Source of the DNA: Burkholderiales bacterium
GTDB taxonomy: Bacteria; Pseudomonadota; Gammaproteobacteria; Burkholderiales; Burkholderiaceae_D
Direction of reading: 5' to 3'
Length of the DNA: 64,000 nt
NCBI GenBank assembly: GCA_016200895.1
Contig: JACQDX010000033.1
Span: forward strand, 1-64,000
The notes beneath the pieces were generated by a model. That model searched no databases, had not been told where the DNA came from, and saw only the letters and a list, made by a program, of their open reading frames with translations. Below, one piece after another: positions 1 through 9,484 of this stretch. The position numbers and the translations under genes were made by a program. The stretch's first letter is position 1. Each line of letters opens with the position of its first letter.

Positions 1-153
1 GATGGCTCGTTGGTCAAATTTGATGGCAATGCTGCAGTATTGTTGAATGCAAAACTTGAGCCTATCGGTACTCGTATTTTCGGCCCAGTAACACGCGAAC
101 TGCGTACTGAGCGCTTTATGAAAATCGTGTCTTTGGCTCCAGAAGTGCTGTAA
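1..153 (+). CDS. rplN: 50S ribosomal protein L14, C-terminal part
   Basis: The window opens inside a reading frame of 50 codons ending in TAA at 151-153. The translated tail contains [15 protein letters not shown] and ends in [12 protein letters not shown], the typical C-terminus of bacterial L14, a large-subunit protein at the subunit interface. The position directly before rplX and rplE is the universal spc-operon order and supports the call. The start codon and roughly the first 70 residues lie upstream of the window. Confidence 0.95.
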   Translation, partial: DGSLVKFDGNAAVLLNAKLEPIGTRIFGPVTRELRTERFMKIVSLAPEVL

Positions 154-162
154 GGGGTCGTG

Positions 163-477
163 ATGAACAAAATTCGTAAAAACGACGAAGTCATCGTCTT
201 GACGGGTAAAGACAAAGGTAAACGCGGTCAGGTGCAAATTTGCATCGATAGCGATTACGTTGTTGTTGCAGGTATTAACGTTGCTAAAAAAGCTGTTAAG
301 CCTAACCCAATGACTGGCGCAGTAGGTGGCATCGTGGATAAAGTGATGCCGATTCATGTGTCGAATGTTGCATTGTTTAATGCAGCGTCTGGCAAAGCAG
401 ACCGTGTAGGCTTCAAGGTAGTGGATGGCAAGAAAGTCCGTATCTACAAGTCGACTGGCGAAGTTGTGAAGGCATAA
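163..477 (+). CDS. rplX: 50S ribosomal protein L24
   Basis: This 104-residue protein has an N-terminal KOW motif (about residues 5-32, containing [13 protein letters not shown]), as expected for L24, an assembly initiator of the large subunit that binds 23S rRNA near the exit tunnel. I chose ATG at 163 over the in-frame GTG at 160 because AAGGGG at 152-157 is then at a normal distance and the product begins MNKIRK, as in the family. It lies 9 bases after rplN and 4 before rplE and is presumably co-transcribed and translationally coupled. Confidence 0.96.
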   Translation: MNKIRKNDEVIVLTGKDKGKRGQVQICIDSDYVVVAGINVAKKAVKPNPMTGAVGGIVDKVMPIHVSNVALFNAASGKADRVGFKVVDGKKVRIYKSTGEVVKA

Positions 478-481
478 CATC

Positions 482-1021
482 ATGGCCCGTCTACAAGCAA
501 TATATAAAGATAAAATCGTTGGTGAACTGACTGAAAAGTACGCGTACAAATCAGTTATGGAAGTTCCACGTATCTTGAAAATCACCCTGAATATGGGTTT
601 GTCTGAAGCAATTGCAGACAAAAAGATTATCGAGCATGCGGTTGGTGACCTCACCAAGATTGCTGGTCAAAAACCAGTAGTTACCAAAGCTCGCAAAGCG
701 ATCGCTGGTTTTAAAATCCGTGAAGGTTATCCAATTGGTTGTATGGTAACTTTGCGTGGCGCTCAGATGTATGAATTCCTGGACCGTTTCATCACTGTGG
801 CTCTGCCACGTGTACGTGACTTCCGTGGCGTTTCTGGTCGTGCGTTTGATGGTCGTGGTAACTACAATATCGGTGTCAAGGAACAGATCATTTTCCCTGA
901 AATCGAATACGACAAGATCGACGCGTTGCGTGGTATGAATATCAGTATCACGACATCAGCAAAGACCGACGACGAAGCGAAAGCACTCCTCGCCGCATTT
1001 AAATTTCCGTTCAGAAACTGA
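482..1021 (+). CDS. rplE: 50S ribosomal protein L5
   Basis: The 179-residue product matches L5 in length and sequence: [13 protein letters not shown] at the N-terminus, the [10 protein letters not shown] segment, and [20 protein letters not shown] near residues 120-140. L5 binds 5S rRNA in the central protuberance and contacts P-site tRNA. The gene follows rplX after 4 bases and precedes rpsN by 7, the standard spc order. There is nothing unusual in it. Confidence 0.97.
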   Translation: MARLQAIYKDKIVGELTEKYAYKSVMEVPRILKITLNMGLSEAIADKKIIEHAVGDLTKIAGQKPVVTKARKAIAGFKIREGYPIGCMVTLRGAQMYEFLDRFITVALPRVRDFRGVSGRAFDGRGNYNIGVKEQIIFPEIEYDKIDALRGMNISITTSAKTDDEAKALLAAFKFPFRN

Positions 1022-1028
1022 GGTCGCC

Positions 1029-1334
1029 ATGGCAAAACTGGCACTGATTAATCGTGAGCAAAAGCGTGCAGACATGGTGAAGAAATTCGCTGGTAAGCGT
1101 GCCGAATTGAAGGCCATCATTGATGACCAATCAAAGACTGAAGAAGAGCAGTACGCTGCCCGTCTGAAGTTGCAGGCATTGCCACGTAACTCCAATCCGA
1201 CCCGTCAGCGTAACCGCTGCGCTTTGACAGGTCGCCCACGTGGCACATTCCGTAAATTCGGTTTGGGCCGTATTAAACTCCGTGAAGTCGCCATGCGTGG
1301 TGAAATCCCGGGTATGACTAAAGCCAGCTGGTAA
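1029..1334 (+). CDS. rpsN: 30S ribosomal protein S14
   Basis: S14 sits in the head of the small subunit and is needed for its assembly. At 101 residues this is the long form without the CxxC zinc ribbon seen in short S14 proteins. The C-terminal half (about residues 55-101, with [12 protein letters not shown] and a KASW end) is diagnostic. It lies between rplE (7 bases) and rpsH (14 bases) within the spc operon. The AGG at 1021-1023, overlapping the rplE stop, can serve as ribosome binding site. Confidence 0.96.
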   Translation: MAKLALINREQKRADMVKKFAGKRAELKAIIDDQSKTEEEQYAARLKLQALPRNSNPTRQRNRCALTGRPRGTFRKFGLGRIKLREVAMRGEIPGMTKASW

Positions 1335-1348
1335 TAGGAGAATAAGCA

Positions 1349-1744
1349 ATGAGTATGAGCGATCCTATCGCCGATATGCTGACCCGCATCCGTAACGCAC
1401 AAGTTGTTCAAAAGACTGTCGTCGCGATGCCGTCCTCTAAAGTAAAGATCGCAATTGCGAACGTACTTAAAGACGAAGGTTACATTGAAGATTTCGCAGT
1501 TTCTGAAACTGCAGGTAAGTCCGAATTAAAAATCGGCTTGAAATATTACGCAGGACGTCCTGTGATTGAACGCTTGGAACGTGTTTCACGTCCAGGTCTC
1601 CGTATTTACAAAGGTAAAGACGAGATCCCAAGTGTCATGAACGGTTTGGGAGTGGCGATCGTTTCCACACCACAAGGCGTCATGACTGACCGCAAAGCGC
1701 GCGCAACCGGTGTCGGTGGCGAAGTGATTTGCTACGTCGCCTAA
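1349..1744 (+). CDS. rpsH: 30S ribosomal protein S8
   Basis: The 131-residue product is S8, a primary 16S rRNA binder in the central domain; in E. coli it also represses translation of the spc operon. [16 protein letters not shown] near the start and the [23 protein letters not shown]-terminus (residues about 110-131) are diagnostic. ATG at 1349 follows AGGAG (1337-1341) and gives MSMSDP; a second ATG at 1355 is possible. It is 10 bases upstream of rplF. I did not identify an S8 target hairpin near rplE in this window. Confidence 0.97.
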   Translation: MSMSDPIADMLTRIRNAQVVQKTVVAMPSSKVKIAIANVLKDEGYIEDFAVSETAGKSELKIGLKYYAGRPVIERLERVSRPGLRIYKGKDEIPSVMNGLGVAIVSTPQGVMTDRKARATGVGGEVICYVA

Positions 1745-1754
1745 GGAGTGAAAG

Positions 1755-2288
1755 ATGTCTCGAGTAGGTAAGATGCCAATCGCTTTGCCGGCAGGTGCTG
1801 AAGTCACCATTTCGACAGAGCAGATTACAATTAAAGGCCCGCAGGGCGTATTGTCTCAATCCTTGAATGGCTTGGTGACAGTTGCGAACGACAACGGTAC
1901 TTTGAGTTTTTCCCCAGCAAATGATGGTCGTGAAGCCAATGCGATGAGCGGTACCTTGCGTGCCCTGGTCAATAACATGGTTAACGGCGTCACTAAAGGT
2001 TTCGAAAAGAAACTGAACCTGGTCGGTGTTGGTTATAAAGCGCAAGCTCAAGGCGACAAATTGAATTTGTCTCTTGGTTTCTCGCACCCGGTTGTTCACG
2101 CAATGCCAACTGGCGTTACGTGCACAACACCAACTCCTACTGAAATCCTGATTAAAGGGATTGACAAGCAAAAAGTTGGTCAGGTTGCTGCTGAAGTTCG
2201 TGCATACCGCAGTCCAGAGCCTTATAAAGGCAAAGGCGTTCGCTATGCGGACGAAGTGGTTGTGATTAAAGAAACCAAGAAGAAGTAA
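1755..2288 (+). CDS. rplF: 50S ribosomal protein L6
   Basis: L6 is a 177-residue protein of two similar alpha/beta domains (about residues 1-80 and 83-177) that binds 23S rRNA near the factor-binding site. [14 protein letters not shown] at the start and the [19 protein letters not shown] tail are typical. The start follows TAAGGAGTG, where the ribosome binding site overlaps the rpsH stop codon, indicating tight coupling. rplR follows after 12 bases. Confidence 0.97.
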   Translation: MSRVGKMPIALPAGAEVTISTEQITIKGPQGVLSQSLNGLVTVANDNGTLSFSPANDGREANAMSGTLRALVNNMVNGVTKGFEKKLNLVGVGYKAQAQGDKLNLSLGFSHPVVHAMPTGVTCTTPTPTEILIKGIDKQKVGQVAAEVRAYRSPEPYKGKGVRYADEVVVIKETKKK

Positions 2289-2300
2289 TAGGGGTTGACG

Positions 2301-2663
2301 ATGGACAAGAAACAATCACGTCTGCGCCGCGCACGTCAAACCCGTGCCAAGATCGCAGAACTCAAAGTGAACCGCCTGGCCGTGCATCGCACAAACCTGC
2401 ACATATATGCAAACATCATTGGCCCAGACGCCAAAGTGTTGGCATCGGCTTCTACCGTAGAGGCAGAAGTACGTGCAGAGTTGGCTGGCAAGTCTGGTGC
2501 AGGCGGCAACGCTGCTGCAGCAAGCTTGATCGGCAAGCGTGTTGCAGAGAAGGCAATCAAAGCAGGGGTTACCGAAGTTGCGTTTGACCGCTCCGGTTTC
2601 CGTTACCACGGTCGCGTCAAGGCGCTTGCAGAAGCAGCCCGTGAAGCTGGCTTGAAGTTCTAA
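2301..2663 (+). CDS. rplR: 50S ribosomal protein L18
   Basis: L18 binds 5S rRNA with L5 in the central protuberance. The 120-residue product has the basic N-terminus [15 protein letters not shown] and ends [19 protein letters not shown], the typical L18 C-terminus. ATG at 2301 preceded by AGGGG (2290-2294) is preferred over an in-frame TTG at 2295. It is followed 12 bases later by rpsE, in normal spc order. Confidence 0.96.
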   Translation: MDKKQSRLRRARQTRAKIAELKVNRLAVHRTNLHIYANIIGPDAKVLASASTVEAEVRAELAGKSGAGGNAAAASLIGKRVAEKAIKAGVTEVAFDRSGFRYHGRVKALAEAAREAGLKF

Positions 2664-2675
2664 GGAAAATTTGTC

Positions 2676-3194
2676 ATGGCAAAAATGCAAGCAAAAACAG
2701 CAGCCGACAAGCCGGATGATGGCATGCGCGAAAAAATGATCGCGATCAACCGTGTGACCAAAGTGGTCAAGGGTGGTCGTATCATGGGTTTCGCAGCGCT
2801 GACAGTCGTTGGTGACGGCGATGGCCGTATCGGTATGGGCAAAGGGAAATCGAAAGAAGTTCCAGTTGCAGTGCAAAAAGCGATGGAAGAAGCACGTCGT
2901 AAGATGATCAAAGTGACTTTGAAGAACGGTACTCTGCAACACACCGTTACTGGCAAGCACGGCGCGTCTTCCGTCATGATTTCTCCAGCAAAAGAAGGTA
3001 CTGGCGTTATCGCTGGTGGTCCAATGCGCGCGATTTTTGAAGTAATGGGTATTGTAAACGTCGTGGCGAAATCCAACGGCTCCACAAATCCATACAACAT
3101 GGTTCGTGCAACTTTGAACGGTTTGGCCAAGATGAGTACTCCATCTGAAATCGCTGCGAAGCGTGGCAAAACTGTTGAAGAAATTCTCAGTTAA
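2676..3194 (+). CDS. rpsE: 30S ribosomal protein S5
   Basis: S5 is a 172-residue small-subunit protein involved in decoding fidelity and in shaping the mRNA entry site. It has the N-terminal double-stranded-RNA-binding-like domain (about residues 16-80, with [20 protein letters not shown] and [13 protein letters not shown]) and a C-terminal alpha/beta domain ending [10 protein letters not shown]. The ribosome binding site AAGGA overlaps the rplR stop region. It is coupled to rpmD, 10 bases downstream. Confidence 0.97.
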   Translation: MAKMQAKTAADKPDDGMREKMIAINRVTKVVKGGRIMGFAALTVVGDGDGRIGMGKGKSKEVPVAVQKAMEEARRKMIKVTLKNGTLQHTVTGKHGASSVMISPAKEGTGVIAGGPMRAIFEVMGIVNVVAKSNGSTNPYNMVRATLNGLAKMSTPSEIAAKRGKTVEEILS

Positions 3195-3204
3195 GGAGCA
3201 CCTC

Positions 3205-3384
3205 ATGTCTAAGACAGTAAAAGTGCAATTGGTTAAAGGTTTGATCGGCACACGCCAGGATCACCGTGCAACTGTACGTGGCCTGGGTCTGCGTCGTGTT
3301 AATTCAGTTTCCGAATTGGAAGACACGCCATCCGTACGCGGCATGATCAATAAAGTCTCGTATCTTGTGAAGGTTGTATCGTAA
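3205..3384 (+). CDS. rpmD: 50S ribosomal protein L30
   Basis: This is a small 59-residue large-subunit protein with the L30 pattern [10 protein letters not shown] and [20 protein letters not shown]. The reading frame is open further upstream, but ATG at 3205 is preceded by AAGGAG (3193-3198) and yields the family length. It sits between rpsE and rplO as in the standard spc operon. Confidence 0.95.
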   Translation: MSKTVKVQLVKGLIGTRQDHRATVRGLGLRRVNSVSELEDTPSVRGMINKVSYLVKVVS

Positions 3385-3412
3385 GCCGTCAGGTTTGCGA
3401 TCGGAGCAAATT

Positions 3413-3844
3413 ATGGAATTGAATACAATCCAGCCAGCTGATGGCGCAAAACACTACAAACGTCGTGTTGGTCGCGGTATCGGTTCAGGCTTAGGTAAAA
3501 CAGCGGGTCGCGGTCATAAAGGCCAAAAATCCCGTTCAGGCGGCTTTCATAAAGTCGGTTTTGAAGGCGGTCAGATGCCTCTGCAACGTCGTTTGCCAAA
3601 ACGTGGTTTTAAATCACTGGCAACACCGTACAAAGCAGAAGTTCGCCTGACAGATCTGGAAAACTTGCCAGTGACAGAGATTGACGTTTTGGCTTTGAAA
3701 CAAGCCGGCGTAGTTTCTGAGCTCGCACGTGTAGTCCGTGTGATCTTGTCTGGTGCTATCACCAAGAAAGTTTCTTTGAACGGCTTGATCGTCACTAAAG
3801 GCGCTAAAGCTGCAATCGAAGCTGCTGGTGGCACAATCGCTTAA
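3413..3844 (+). CDS. rplO: 50S ribosomal protein L15
   Basis: L15 is a 143-residue late-assembly protein of the large subunit. The N-terminal third is Gly/Lys/Arg rich ([20 protein letters not shown] at about residues 21-40) and extends into rRNA; the C-terminal part is globular. ATG at 3413 is preceded by GGAGCAAATT; the open frame upstream to 3374 overlaps rpmD and is not needed. secY follows 25 bases later, as in most bacteria. Confidence 0.96.
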   Translation: MELNTIQPADGAKHYKRRVGRGIGSGLGKTAGRGHKGQKSRSGGFHKVGFEGGQMPLQRRLPKRGFKSLATPYKAEVRLTDLENLPVTEIDVLALKQAGVVSELARVVRVILSGAITKKVSLNGLIVTKGAKAAIEAAGGTIA

Positions 3845-3869
3845 TCAAAGCAGACAACCGGAGCATTAA

Positions 3870-5207
3870 TTGGCAACATCTCCACAACAAGCTAAAAGTG
3901 CTGCAAGCGGGTTTCCCTGGGGGCGACTCTGGTTCTTGCTGGCGGCACTGGTTGTCTACAGGATTGGTGCACATGTTCCTGTACCGGGTATAGACGCCAA
4001 AGTGCTGGAAGATATGTTCAAACAAAACCAGGGTGGTTTACTGGGTATGTTTAATATGTTCTCTGGCGGTGCGATGCAAAGATTCACTGTATTCGCGCTG
4101 GGTATCATGCCGTATATTTCTGCGTCTATCATCATGCAATTGATGTCGATAGTCTCTCCGCAGCTGGAAGCACTCAAAAAAGAGGGCGAATCCGGTCGTA
4201 GAAAGATCACGCAATTTACACGGTATGGCACTGTGGTTCTGGCCTTAATCGAAAGTTACTTTATCGCATTTGGTCTGGAAGGTCAGGCCGGTCTGGTACT
4301 TGATCCTGGCATGGCATTTCGTTTAACGACGGTATTGTCGCTGGTGACGGGCACCATGTTCCTGATGTGGTTAGGTGAGCAAATCACTGAACGCGGTCTG
4401 GGAAATGGTATTTCGATCATCATTTTCGCCGGTATCGCAGCAGGTTTGCCTGGTGGCCTGAGTAATTTATTTGAACTGGTCCGTACCGGTCAAATGGGTA
4501 ACTTTGCTGCACTGGTTATCTGTATTGTTGTACCTGCAGTAACGTTTGCGGTAGTGTATGTCGAGCGTGGTCAACGCAAGATATTGGTGAACTATGCAAA
4601 ACGTCAGGTTGGTAACAAGATTTATGGTGGTCAAAGCAGTCATTTGCCACTGAAGTTGAATATGGCTGGGGTCATTCCTCCTATTTTCGCTTCTTCCATC
4701 ATCTTGTTCCCGGCGACGATTACCAGCTGGTTTACCAAGGGTGCAGAATCTTCAACAAGTGGTTTTATCACTTTCCTGAAGGATCTGGCAGCGTCGATGG
4801 CGCCTGGTGAACCTATACACGCTTTGTTGTATGCAATAGCGATCATTTTCTTCTGCTTCTTTTATACCGCTTTGGTATTCAACAGCAAGGAAACCGCAGA
4901 CAACTTGAAGAAAAGTGGTGCTTTTGTTCCTGGGATACGTCCTGGTGACCAGACCGCACGCTACATCGACAAGATTTTGATGCGTTTGACGCTAGCAGGT
5001 GCGATTTACATTACGCTGGTTTGTCTGTTGCCAGAATTTTTGATTGCGAAGTGGAAAGTACCATTTTATTTCGGCGGAACGTCTCTGCTGATTATCGTGG
5101 TGGTTACCATGGACTTTATGGCGCAGGTACAGAACTATGTTATGTCCCAGCAATATGAATCGCTTCTTCGTAAAGCAAATTTCAAGGGCGGAATTCCTTC
5201 AAGGTAA
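3870..5207 (+). CDS. secY: Preprotein translocase subunit SecY
   Basis: SecY is the channel-forming subunit of the SecYEG translocon in the inner membrane, used for export and membrane insertion. The 445-residue product has ten hydrophobic segments, beginning at about residue 20. Family signatures include [10 protein letters not shown] in TM1, [14 protein letters not shown] in TM2, and the cytoplasmic loop with [16 protein letters not shown]. The start is a TTG at 3870 preceded by CCGGAG (3858-3863); no in-frame ATG lies near. It is the penultimate gene of the spc-type block, before infA. Confidence 0.97.
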   Translation: MATSPQQAKSAASGFPWGRLWFLLAALVVYRIGAHVPVPGIDAKVLEDMFKQNQGGLLGMFNMFSGGAMQRFTVFALGIMPYISASIIMQLMSIVSPQLEALKKEGESGRRKITQFTRYGTVVLALIESYFIAFGLEGQAGLVLDPGMAFRLTTVLSLVTGTMFLMWLGEQITERGLGNGISIIIFAGIAAGLPGGLSNLFELVRTGQMGNFAALVICIVVPAVTFAVVYVERGQRKILVNYAKRQVGNKIYGGQSSHLPLKLNMAGVIPPIFASSIILFPATITSWFTKGAESSTSGFITFLKDLAASMAPGEPIHALLYAIAIIFFCFFYTALVFNSKETADNLKKSGAFVPGIRPGDQTARYIDKILMRLTLAGAIYITLVCLLPEFLIAKWKVPFYFGGTSLLIIVVVTMDFMAQVQNYVMSQQYESLLRKANFKGGIPSR

Positions 5208-5230
5208 TCGCCCAGGGGACAGCAGATCGA

Positions 5231-5449
5231 ATGGCAAAAGACGACGTTATACAGATGCAGGGCGAGATTCTTGAGAATCTTCCGAATGCAACATTTCGAG
5301 TTAAGTTGGAAAACGGGCATGTTGTACTTGGCCATATTTCAGGGAAGATGCGAATGAACTATATTCGTATTCTTCCAGGTGATAAGGTGACAGTGGAATT
5401 GACGCCTTATGATTTGAGCCGGGCGCGAATAGTGTTCCGTACCAAGTAA
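5231..5449 (+). CDS. infA: Translation initiation factor IF-1
   Basis: The 72-residue product is a single S1-type OB fold with [15 protein letters not shown] at the start and [16 protein letters not shown] in the second half. IF-1 binds the 30S A site during initiation. The position between secY and rpmJ is usual for betaproteobacteria. The neighbours are 23 bases upstream and 33 downstream, consistent with one transcript. Confidence 0.97.
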   Translation: MAKDDVIQMQGEILENLPNATFRVKLENGHVVLGHISGKMRMNYIRILPGDKVTVELTPYDLSRARIVFRTK

Positions 5450-5482
5450 ATTTAAAATGAACTAGAAGGAAAGAGGGCAAAA

Positions 5483-5596
5483 ATGAAAGTTCTCGCATCA
5501 GTCAAGCGGATCTGCCGCAACTGCAAAATCATCAAGCGCAAGGGTGTTGTTCGTGTTATATGCACAGAACCACGCCATAAGCAGCGCCAAGGTTAA
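5483..5596 (+). CDS. rpmJ: 50S ribosomal protein L36
   Basis: This 37-codon gene begins [15 protein letters not shown] and ends PRHKQRQG. Cys11, Cys14, Cys27 and His32 form the zinc-ribbon set of L36, the smallest large-subunit protein. ATG at 5483 follows AAGGAAAGAGG (5467-5477). Its place between infA and rpsM matches the classical secY-(infA)-rpmJ-rpsM order. Confidence 0.96.
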   Translation: MKVLASVKRICRNCKIIKRKGVVRVICTEPRHKQRQG

Positions 5597-5624
5597 TTTA
5601 ACGTTATTGAACGAGGAATAACGA

Positions 5625-5990
5625 ATGGCACGTATCGCATGGGTTAATATCCCAAATCATCAGCATACCGTAATCGGCTTAACAGCTATCTATGGTATTG
5701 GCCGTCCACGCGCACAGAAAATCTGTGACGCAACAGGTGTTTTGACCAATAAAAAGGTTAAAGATCTGGATGACAACGAACTCGAGAAGCTTCGCGACGA
5801 AATCGGTAAATTTATCGTCGAAGGCGACTTGCGTCGTGAACTGTCCATGAACATCAAACGCTTGATGGACTTGGGTTGCTACCGTGGTCTCCGTCATCGT
5901 AAAGGCTTGCCTTGCCGTGGCCAACGTACCCGCACAAATGCGCGTACTCGTAAGGGTCCACGTAAAGCAGCGCAATCTTTGAAGAAATAA
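5625..5990 (+). CDS. rpsM: 30S ribosomal protein S13
   Basis: S13 (121 residues) lies in the head of the small subunit and bridges to the large subunit and P-site t[17 protein letters not shown] at the start, [15 protein letters not shown] (about residues 24-38) and the basic tail [16 protein letters not shown] are diagnostic. The start follows GAGGAATAACG. It opens the alpha operon (rpsM-rpsK-rpsD-rpoA-rplQ), though rpmJ lies only 28 bases upstream, so a separate promoter is not evident. Confidence 0.97.
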   Translation: MARIAWVNIPNHQHTVIGLTAIYGIGRPRAQKICDATGVLTNKKVKDLDDNELEKLRDEIGKFIVEGDLRRELSMNIKRLMDLGCYRGLRHRKGLPCRGQRTRTNARTRKGPRKAAQSLKK

Positions 5991-6021
5991 TCCAGGCTAG
6001 CCCGGATCCAAGGAAAACATT

Positions 6022-6426
6022 ATGGCAAAAGCTCAAAATAACGCCGCAGCAGCACGTGCGCGTAAGAAAGTTAAGAAGAACGTTGCAGAAGGTATTGCTC
6101 ACGTTCATGCTTCTTTCAACAACACCATCATCACGATCACTGATCGTCAAGGCAACGCGTTGTCTTGGGCAACTGCCGGTGGTGCTGGTTTTAAAGGCTC
6201 ACGTAAATCTACTCCGTTTGCAGCGCAGGTTGCAGCAGAGGCAGCTGGTAAAGTGGCCGTTGAATGCGGTATCAAAAATCTGGAAGTTCGTATCAAAGGC
6301 CCAGGCCCAGGTCGCGAATCTTCAGTACGTGCTTTGAACAATCTGGGTATCAAGATCTCCCTGATTCAAGACGTCACTCCAGTTCCACATAACGGCTGCC
6401 GCCCTCCAAAGCGTCGTCGTATCTAA
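6022..6426 (+). CDS. rpsK: 30S ribosomal protein S11
   Basis: S11 (134 residues) forms part of the small-subunit platform next to the mRNA exit. Typical segments are [19 protein letters not shown] (about residues 29-47) and the C-terminal [18 protein letters not shown]. The ribosome binding site AAGGAAA lies just upstream. The next gene, rpsD, is 250 bases away, an unusually long gap filled with hairpins. Confidence 0.97.
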   Translation: MAKAQNNAAAARARKKVKKNVAEGIAHVHASFNNTIITITDRQGNALSWATAGGAGFKGSRKSTPFAAQVAAEAAGKVAVECGIKNLEVRIKGPGPGRESSVRALNNLGIKISLIQDVTPVPHNGCRPPKRRRI

Positions 6427-6676
6427 GCTGGACACTGAGACGCTTGTTATTTAAGCGTCTTAACTAAGCAGATTTATTCTCTGCTGGCATTCTGACGGAA
6501 TCTCCGTTAGAATGCAGACCCGCCATTCCGTTGGCGGGTTTTGTGTTGTGGAAATTCTAGAGTAGTACAAATTAATCAAAGGCTTAGAGCCTTTGTTGTT
6601 AAGACCACCGTCTGCTCGCAGGTAGATCAGACTAGCGTAGTGTAGAAAACATTACGTCATTTACAAGGAAAATATC
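6427..6676 (+). promoter_or_regulatory. Hairpin-rich rpsK-rpsD intergenic region
   Basis: Four consecutive inverted repeats occupy this gap. AGACGCTT/AAGCGTCT pairs 6438-6445 with 6453-6460. CATTCTGACGGA pairs with TCCGTTAGAATG (6488-6499 with 6503-6514, one G-T pair). CCCGCCA/TGGCGGG pairs 6519-6525 with 6532-6538 and is followed by TTTT, like an intrinsic terminator. CAAAGGC/GCCTTTG pairs 6577-6583 with 6589-6595 and is followed by TTGTT. No reading frame of note is present. I infer an attenuation or processing region inside the alpha operon, with a possible separate rpsD promoter downstream that I cannot place convincingly. Confidence 0.55.
6519..6542 (+). terminator. Terminator-like hairpin after rpsK
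   Basis: A 7-bp GC-rich stem (CCCGCCA with TGGCGGG) with a 6-base loop is followed by four T residues. It could terminate or attenuate transcription reading from rpsK. The short T tract suggests only partial termination, which would be needed for rpsD-rpoA-rplQ to be expressed from the upstream promoter. Confidence 0.55.
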
Positions 6677-7300
6677 GTGGCACGTTATATCGGACCAAAA
6701 GCAAAACTTTCCCGTCGCGAAGGCACGGACCTGTTCTTGAAGAGCGCACGTCGCTCCCTGGACTCTAAATGCAAACTTGACGCAAAACCAGGTCAACATG
6801 GTCGCACTTCCGGTGCTCGTACCTCTGACTACGGTAACCAATTGCGCGAAAAGCAAAAAGTTAAACGTATGTACGGCGTTTTGGAACGTCAGTTCCGCCG
6901 CTACTTCGCTGAAGCTGACCGTCAAAAAGGCAACACAGGCGAAACACTGTTGAAATTGCTGGAATCCCGTCTGGACAACGTTGCATACCGTATGGGCTTC
7001 GGCTCCACACGCGCTGAAGCACGCCAACTGGTGAGCCATAAAGCATTCACAGTCAACGGTATCGTTGTCAACATCGCTTCTTACCAGGTTAAAGCTGGTG
7101 ACTTGATCGCTGTTCGTGAAAAAGCCAAAAAACAAGTTCGTATCGCTGAAGCGCTGTCCCTGGCAGAACAATCCGGCATGCCTACATGGGTAGCTGTTGA
7201 TGCGAAAAAACTGGAAGGTACTTTCAAGTCCATGCCAGATCGTAGCGATATCGCTCACGATGTCAACGAATCCCTGATCGTTGAATTGTATTCTCGTTAA
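6677..7300 (+). CDS. rpsD: 30S ribosomal protein S4
   Basis: S4 (207 residues) nucleates assembly of the 16S 5' domain and, in E. coli, represses the alpha operon. [20 protein letters not shown] at the start, [20 protein letters not shown] (about residues 34-53) and the S4 RNA-binding domain at about 98-160 identify it. The N-terminal region has a single Cys, so it is the zinc-free type. The start is GTG at 6677, preceded by AAGGAAAA (6664-6671). It is followed by a strong hairpin before rpoA. Confidence 0.97.
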   Translation: MARYIGPKAKLSRREGTDLFLKSARRSLDSKCKLDAKPGQHGRTSGARTSDYGNQLREKQKVKRMYGVLERQFRRYFAEADRQKGNTGETLLKLLESRLDNVAYRMGFGSTRAEARQLVSHKAFTVNGIVVNIASYQVKAGDLIAVREKAKKQVRIAEALSLAEQSGMPTWVAVDAKKLEGTFKSMPDRSDIAHDVNESLIVELYSR

Positions 7301-7315
7301 TACTCAAGTTTCACC

Positions 7316-7347
7316 GCCTGCCTGTTTTACTACAGGCAGGCTTTTTT
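7316..7347 (+). terminator. Intrinsic terminator-like hairpin between rpsD and rpoA
   Basis: GCCTGCCTG (7316-7324) pairs perfectly with CAGGCAGGC (7333-7341) over an 8-base loop, followed by six T residues. It has the full form of a Rho-independent terminator yet lies inside the alpha operon, 58 bases before rpoA. Partial read-through or a separate rpoA promoter in 7348-7404 must exist. Confidence 0.75.
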
Positions 7348-7404
7348 CTTTAATGCCGTCAGCCTTATCGGTGTAACGAACCGAGGGTATTGAAAAGGAC
7401 ATTC

Positions 7405-8382
7405 ATGCAAAACAATCTGTTAAAACCACGTATTATCGATGTGGAAATGTTGGGTGCCGGTCACGCTAAAGTCGTGATGGAACCGTTTGAACGTGGCTAT
7501 GGCCACACGCTGGGCAACGCACTGCGTCGCGTACTGTTGTCCACTATGGTTGGTTATGCACCGACTGAAGTTGTGATCGCTGGTGTAGTTCATGAATACT
7601 CTTCCCTCGATGGCGTGCAAGAAGACGTCGTCGACATCCTGTTGAACTTGAAAGGCGTAGTCTTCAAGTTGCACAACCGTGATGAAGTCACACTGACATT
7701 GAAAAAAGATGGCGAAGGCGCTGTATTGGCTTCCGACATCGATCTGCCGCATGACGTAGAACTGATCAACCCAGATCACGTTATCGCCAATCTGACAGCC
7801 GGCGGTAAGCTGGACATGCAGATCAAGGTAGAAAAAGGTCGTGGCTATGTGCCAGGTAACGTTCGTCGCTTGTCTGAAGATGCGAACAAAACCATCGGTC
7901 GTATGATATTGGATGCGTCTTTCTCTCCAGTACGTCGTGTTTCTTACGCTGTTGAATCTGCCCGCGTTGAACAACGTACTGACCTGGATAAACTGGTTAT
8001 CAATATTGAGACCAATGGCGTCATCTCTCCTGAAGAAGCGATCCGTCAATCTGCCCGCGTGCTGGTTGATCAATTGAATGTCTTCGCCGCCCTGGAAGGT
8101 ACTGAAGCCGCTGCTGAAGCCCCATCCCGCGCACCTGCAGTTGATCCTGTCCTGTTGCGCCCAGTCGATGATCTGGAACTGACAGTACGTTCCGCCAACT
8201 GCCTGAAAGCAGAAAACATTTACTACATTGGTGATCTGATCCAGCGTAGCGAAAATGAACTGTTGAAGACACCAAATCTGGGTCGCAAGTCCTTGAACGA
8301 AATCAAGGAAGTTCTGGCTTCCCGTGGTTTGTCTTTGGGCATGAAACTGGAAAACTGGCCACCAGCTGGCCTGGAAAAATAA
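7405..8382 (+). CDS. rpoA: DNA-directed RNA polymerase alpha subunit
   Basis: The 325-residue alpha subunit dimerises to start RNA polymerase assembly and contacts UP elements and activators. The N-terminal domain covers about residues 1-232 ([20 protein letters not shown] near residues 32-51); a Pro/Ala linker follows at about 233-250; the C-terminal domain ends [17 protein letters not shown] chose ATG at 7405 (AAAAGGACATTC upstream) over an in-frame TTG at 7390 because the product then begins [14 protein letters not shown], as in the family. Confidence 0.97.
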   Translation: MQNNLLKPRIIDVEMLGAGHAKVVMEPFERGYGHTLGNALRRVLLSTMVGYAPTEVVIAGVVHEYSSLDGVQEDVVDILLNLKGVVFKLHNRDEVTLTLKKDGEGAVLASDIDLPHDVELINPDHVIANLTAGGKLDMQIKVEKGRGYVPGNVRRLSEDANKTIGRMILDASFSPVRRVSYAVESARVEQRTDLDKLVINIETNGVISPEEAIRQSARVLVDQLNVFAALEGTEAAAEAPSRAPAVDPVLLRPVDDLELTVRSANCLKAENIYYIGDLIQRSENELLKTPNLGRKSLNEIKEVLASRGLSLGMKLENWPPAGLEK

Positions 8383-8390
8383 TTTTGTCC

Positions 8391-8424
8391 AAACGAGTGG
8401 GCTGAGATAGCCTGCTCGTTTTTT
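8391..8424 (+). terminator. Terminator-like hairpin between rpoA and rplQ
   Basis: AACGAG (8392-8397) pairs with CTCGTT (8415-8420), extended inwards by GGGCT/AGCCT around a GAGAT loop, and is followed by further T residues (8419-8424). It is the third terminator-like structure in the alpha operon and could lower rplQ expression relative to rpoA. Confidence 0.6.
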
Positions 8425-8505
8425 AACCGTAGTAAATATACACCGGCCCGCGATAAGTTTGCTTATCGATAGAAGAGCTGGCATTTAAATCTGAAAGGAA
8501 ATACC

Positions 8506-8901
8506 ATGCGTCATCGTCACGGCTTACGTAAGCTGAATCGTACTTCTTCCCACCGTCTGGCAATGCTGCGCAACATGACAGTATCCCTGTTGCGTCACGA
8601 AGCCATCAAAACAACTTTGCCAAAAGCCAAAGAACTGCGCCGCGTTATCGAGCCGATTCTGACTTTGGGTAAAACAGACACACTGGCTAACAAGCGTCTG
8701 GCTTTCTCCCGTTTGCGCGACCGCGAAATGGTAGTCAAGCTGTTTGCTGAACTGGGCCCACGTTACGCAAACCGTAACGGCGGCTACCTGCGCATCCTGA
8801 AAATGGGTTTCCGCGTCGGCGACAATGCTCCTATGGCATACGTTGAACTGCTGGACCGTCCAGAAGGCGTAGATGCAGCTGATGCACCAGTTGCTGAGTA
8901 A
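8506..8901 (+). CDS. rplQ: 50S ribosomal protein L17
   Basis: L17 (131 residues) is the last protein of the alpha operon and sits near the exit tunnel. [20 protein letters not shown] at the start and [20 protein letters not shown] at about residues 92-111 are diagnostic. The ribosome binding site GAAAGGAAA is at 8491-8499. The acidic tail (about residues 120-131) is a common betaproteobacterial extension. A strong terminator follows. Confidence 0.97.
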   Translation: MRHRHGLRKLNRTSSHRLAMLRNMTVSLLRHEAIKTTLPKAKELRRVIEPILTLGKTDTLANKRLAFSRLRDREMVVKLFAELGPRYANRNGGYLRILKMGFRVGDNAPMAYVELLDRPEGVDAADAPVAE

Positions 8902-8942
8902 TTAGCAAGCCTGGGCATCATGCTCAATACTGCTTAAGACTT

Positions 8943-8978
8943 AAAAAAGCCGTTCAGTGTAAACTGAACGGCTTTTTT
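8943..8978 (+). terminator. Terminator of the ribosomal/alpha operon
   Basis: GCCGTTCAGT (8949-8958) pairs perfectly with ACTGAACGGC (8963-8972) over a 4-base loop and is followed by six T residues. A run of A residues precedes the stem, so it may work in both directions. This marks the end of the 9-kb ribosomal gene block. Confidence 0.9.
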
Positions 8979-9154
8979 GCTTTTGGGCGCGTGCTTTTGG
9001 AAATGCTTGAGGCCTTGCTTGTGTACACTCTCAAGCAATGCACTTGCAGGGCATTTATTTTTGTGTGTGCGCTGTAATAGCTTTGCTTTGCACCCGACCA
9101 AATATCACGCAAGTTTTATCAGGCTGAATGGACCTGCCTGCCAAGGGAATAGCG

Positions 9155-9484
9155 ATGGATAATGATAATGTGATCCTGGTACTGACCAATCTGCCAGACC
9201 GCGAAATAGCCAAAAAACTGGCCAACCAGATCGTCACCGAAAAATTGGCCGCTTGCGTGAACATTTCTGCTGATATATTGTCCATCTACAACTGGGATGG
9301 TGAGCAACAGGCTGATACTGAAGTGCAATTGATGATGAAGACCCGGCAAGCCTGCTATGCCCGCCTTGAAACGCTGATCCTCGCCCAGCATCCCTATGAT
9401 CTACCCGAAATAATAGCCATCCCCCTGGTGGCCGGATTGCCGGCTTATCTGGACTGGGTGAGAAAAGAAACCGAAACGCCATGA
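9155..9484 (+). CDS. cutA: Divalent cation tolerance protein CutA
   Basis: CutA proteins are small trimeric, PII-like alpha/beta proteins linked genetically to copper and divalent-cation tolerance; their precise role is unsettled. The 109-residue product has VLTNLPDREIAKKLA near the start, ACVNISADILSIYNWDGE in the middle and a YLDWV helix at the C-terminus. ATG at 9155 (AGGGAA upstream) is preferred over ATG at 9128 because it gives the family length. The stop codon overlaps the dsbD start, so the two are translationally coupled, as in many proteobacteria. Confidence 0.93.
   Translation: MDNDNVILVLTNLPDREIAKKLANQIVTEKLAACVNISADILSIYNWDGEQQADTEVQLMMKTRQACYARLETLILAQHPYDLPEIIAIPLVAGLPAYLDWVRKETETP

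Noticed and set aside
2316..3251. Long minus-strand frame of 311 codons opposite rplR-rpsE
   Set aside because: It lies fully antisense to two conserved ribosomal genes; the composition (His/Cys-rich) is that of a shadow frame.
7420..8484. Minus-strand frame of 354 codons opposite rpoA
   Set aside because: It is antisense to a conserved essential gene, has no start signal and no family resemblance.
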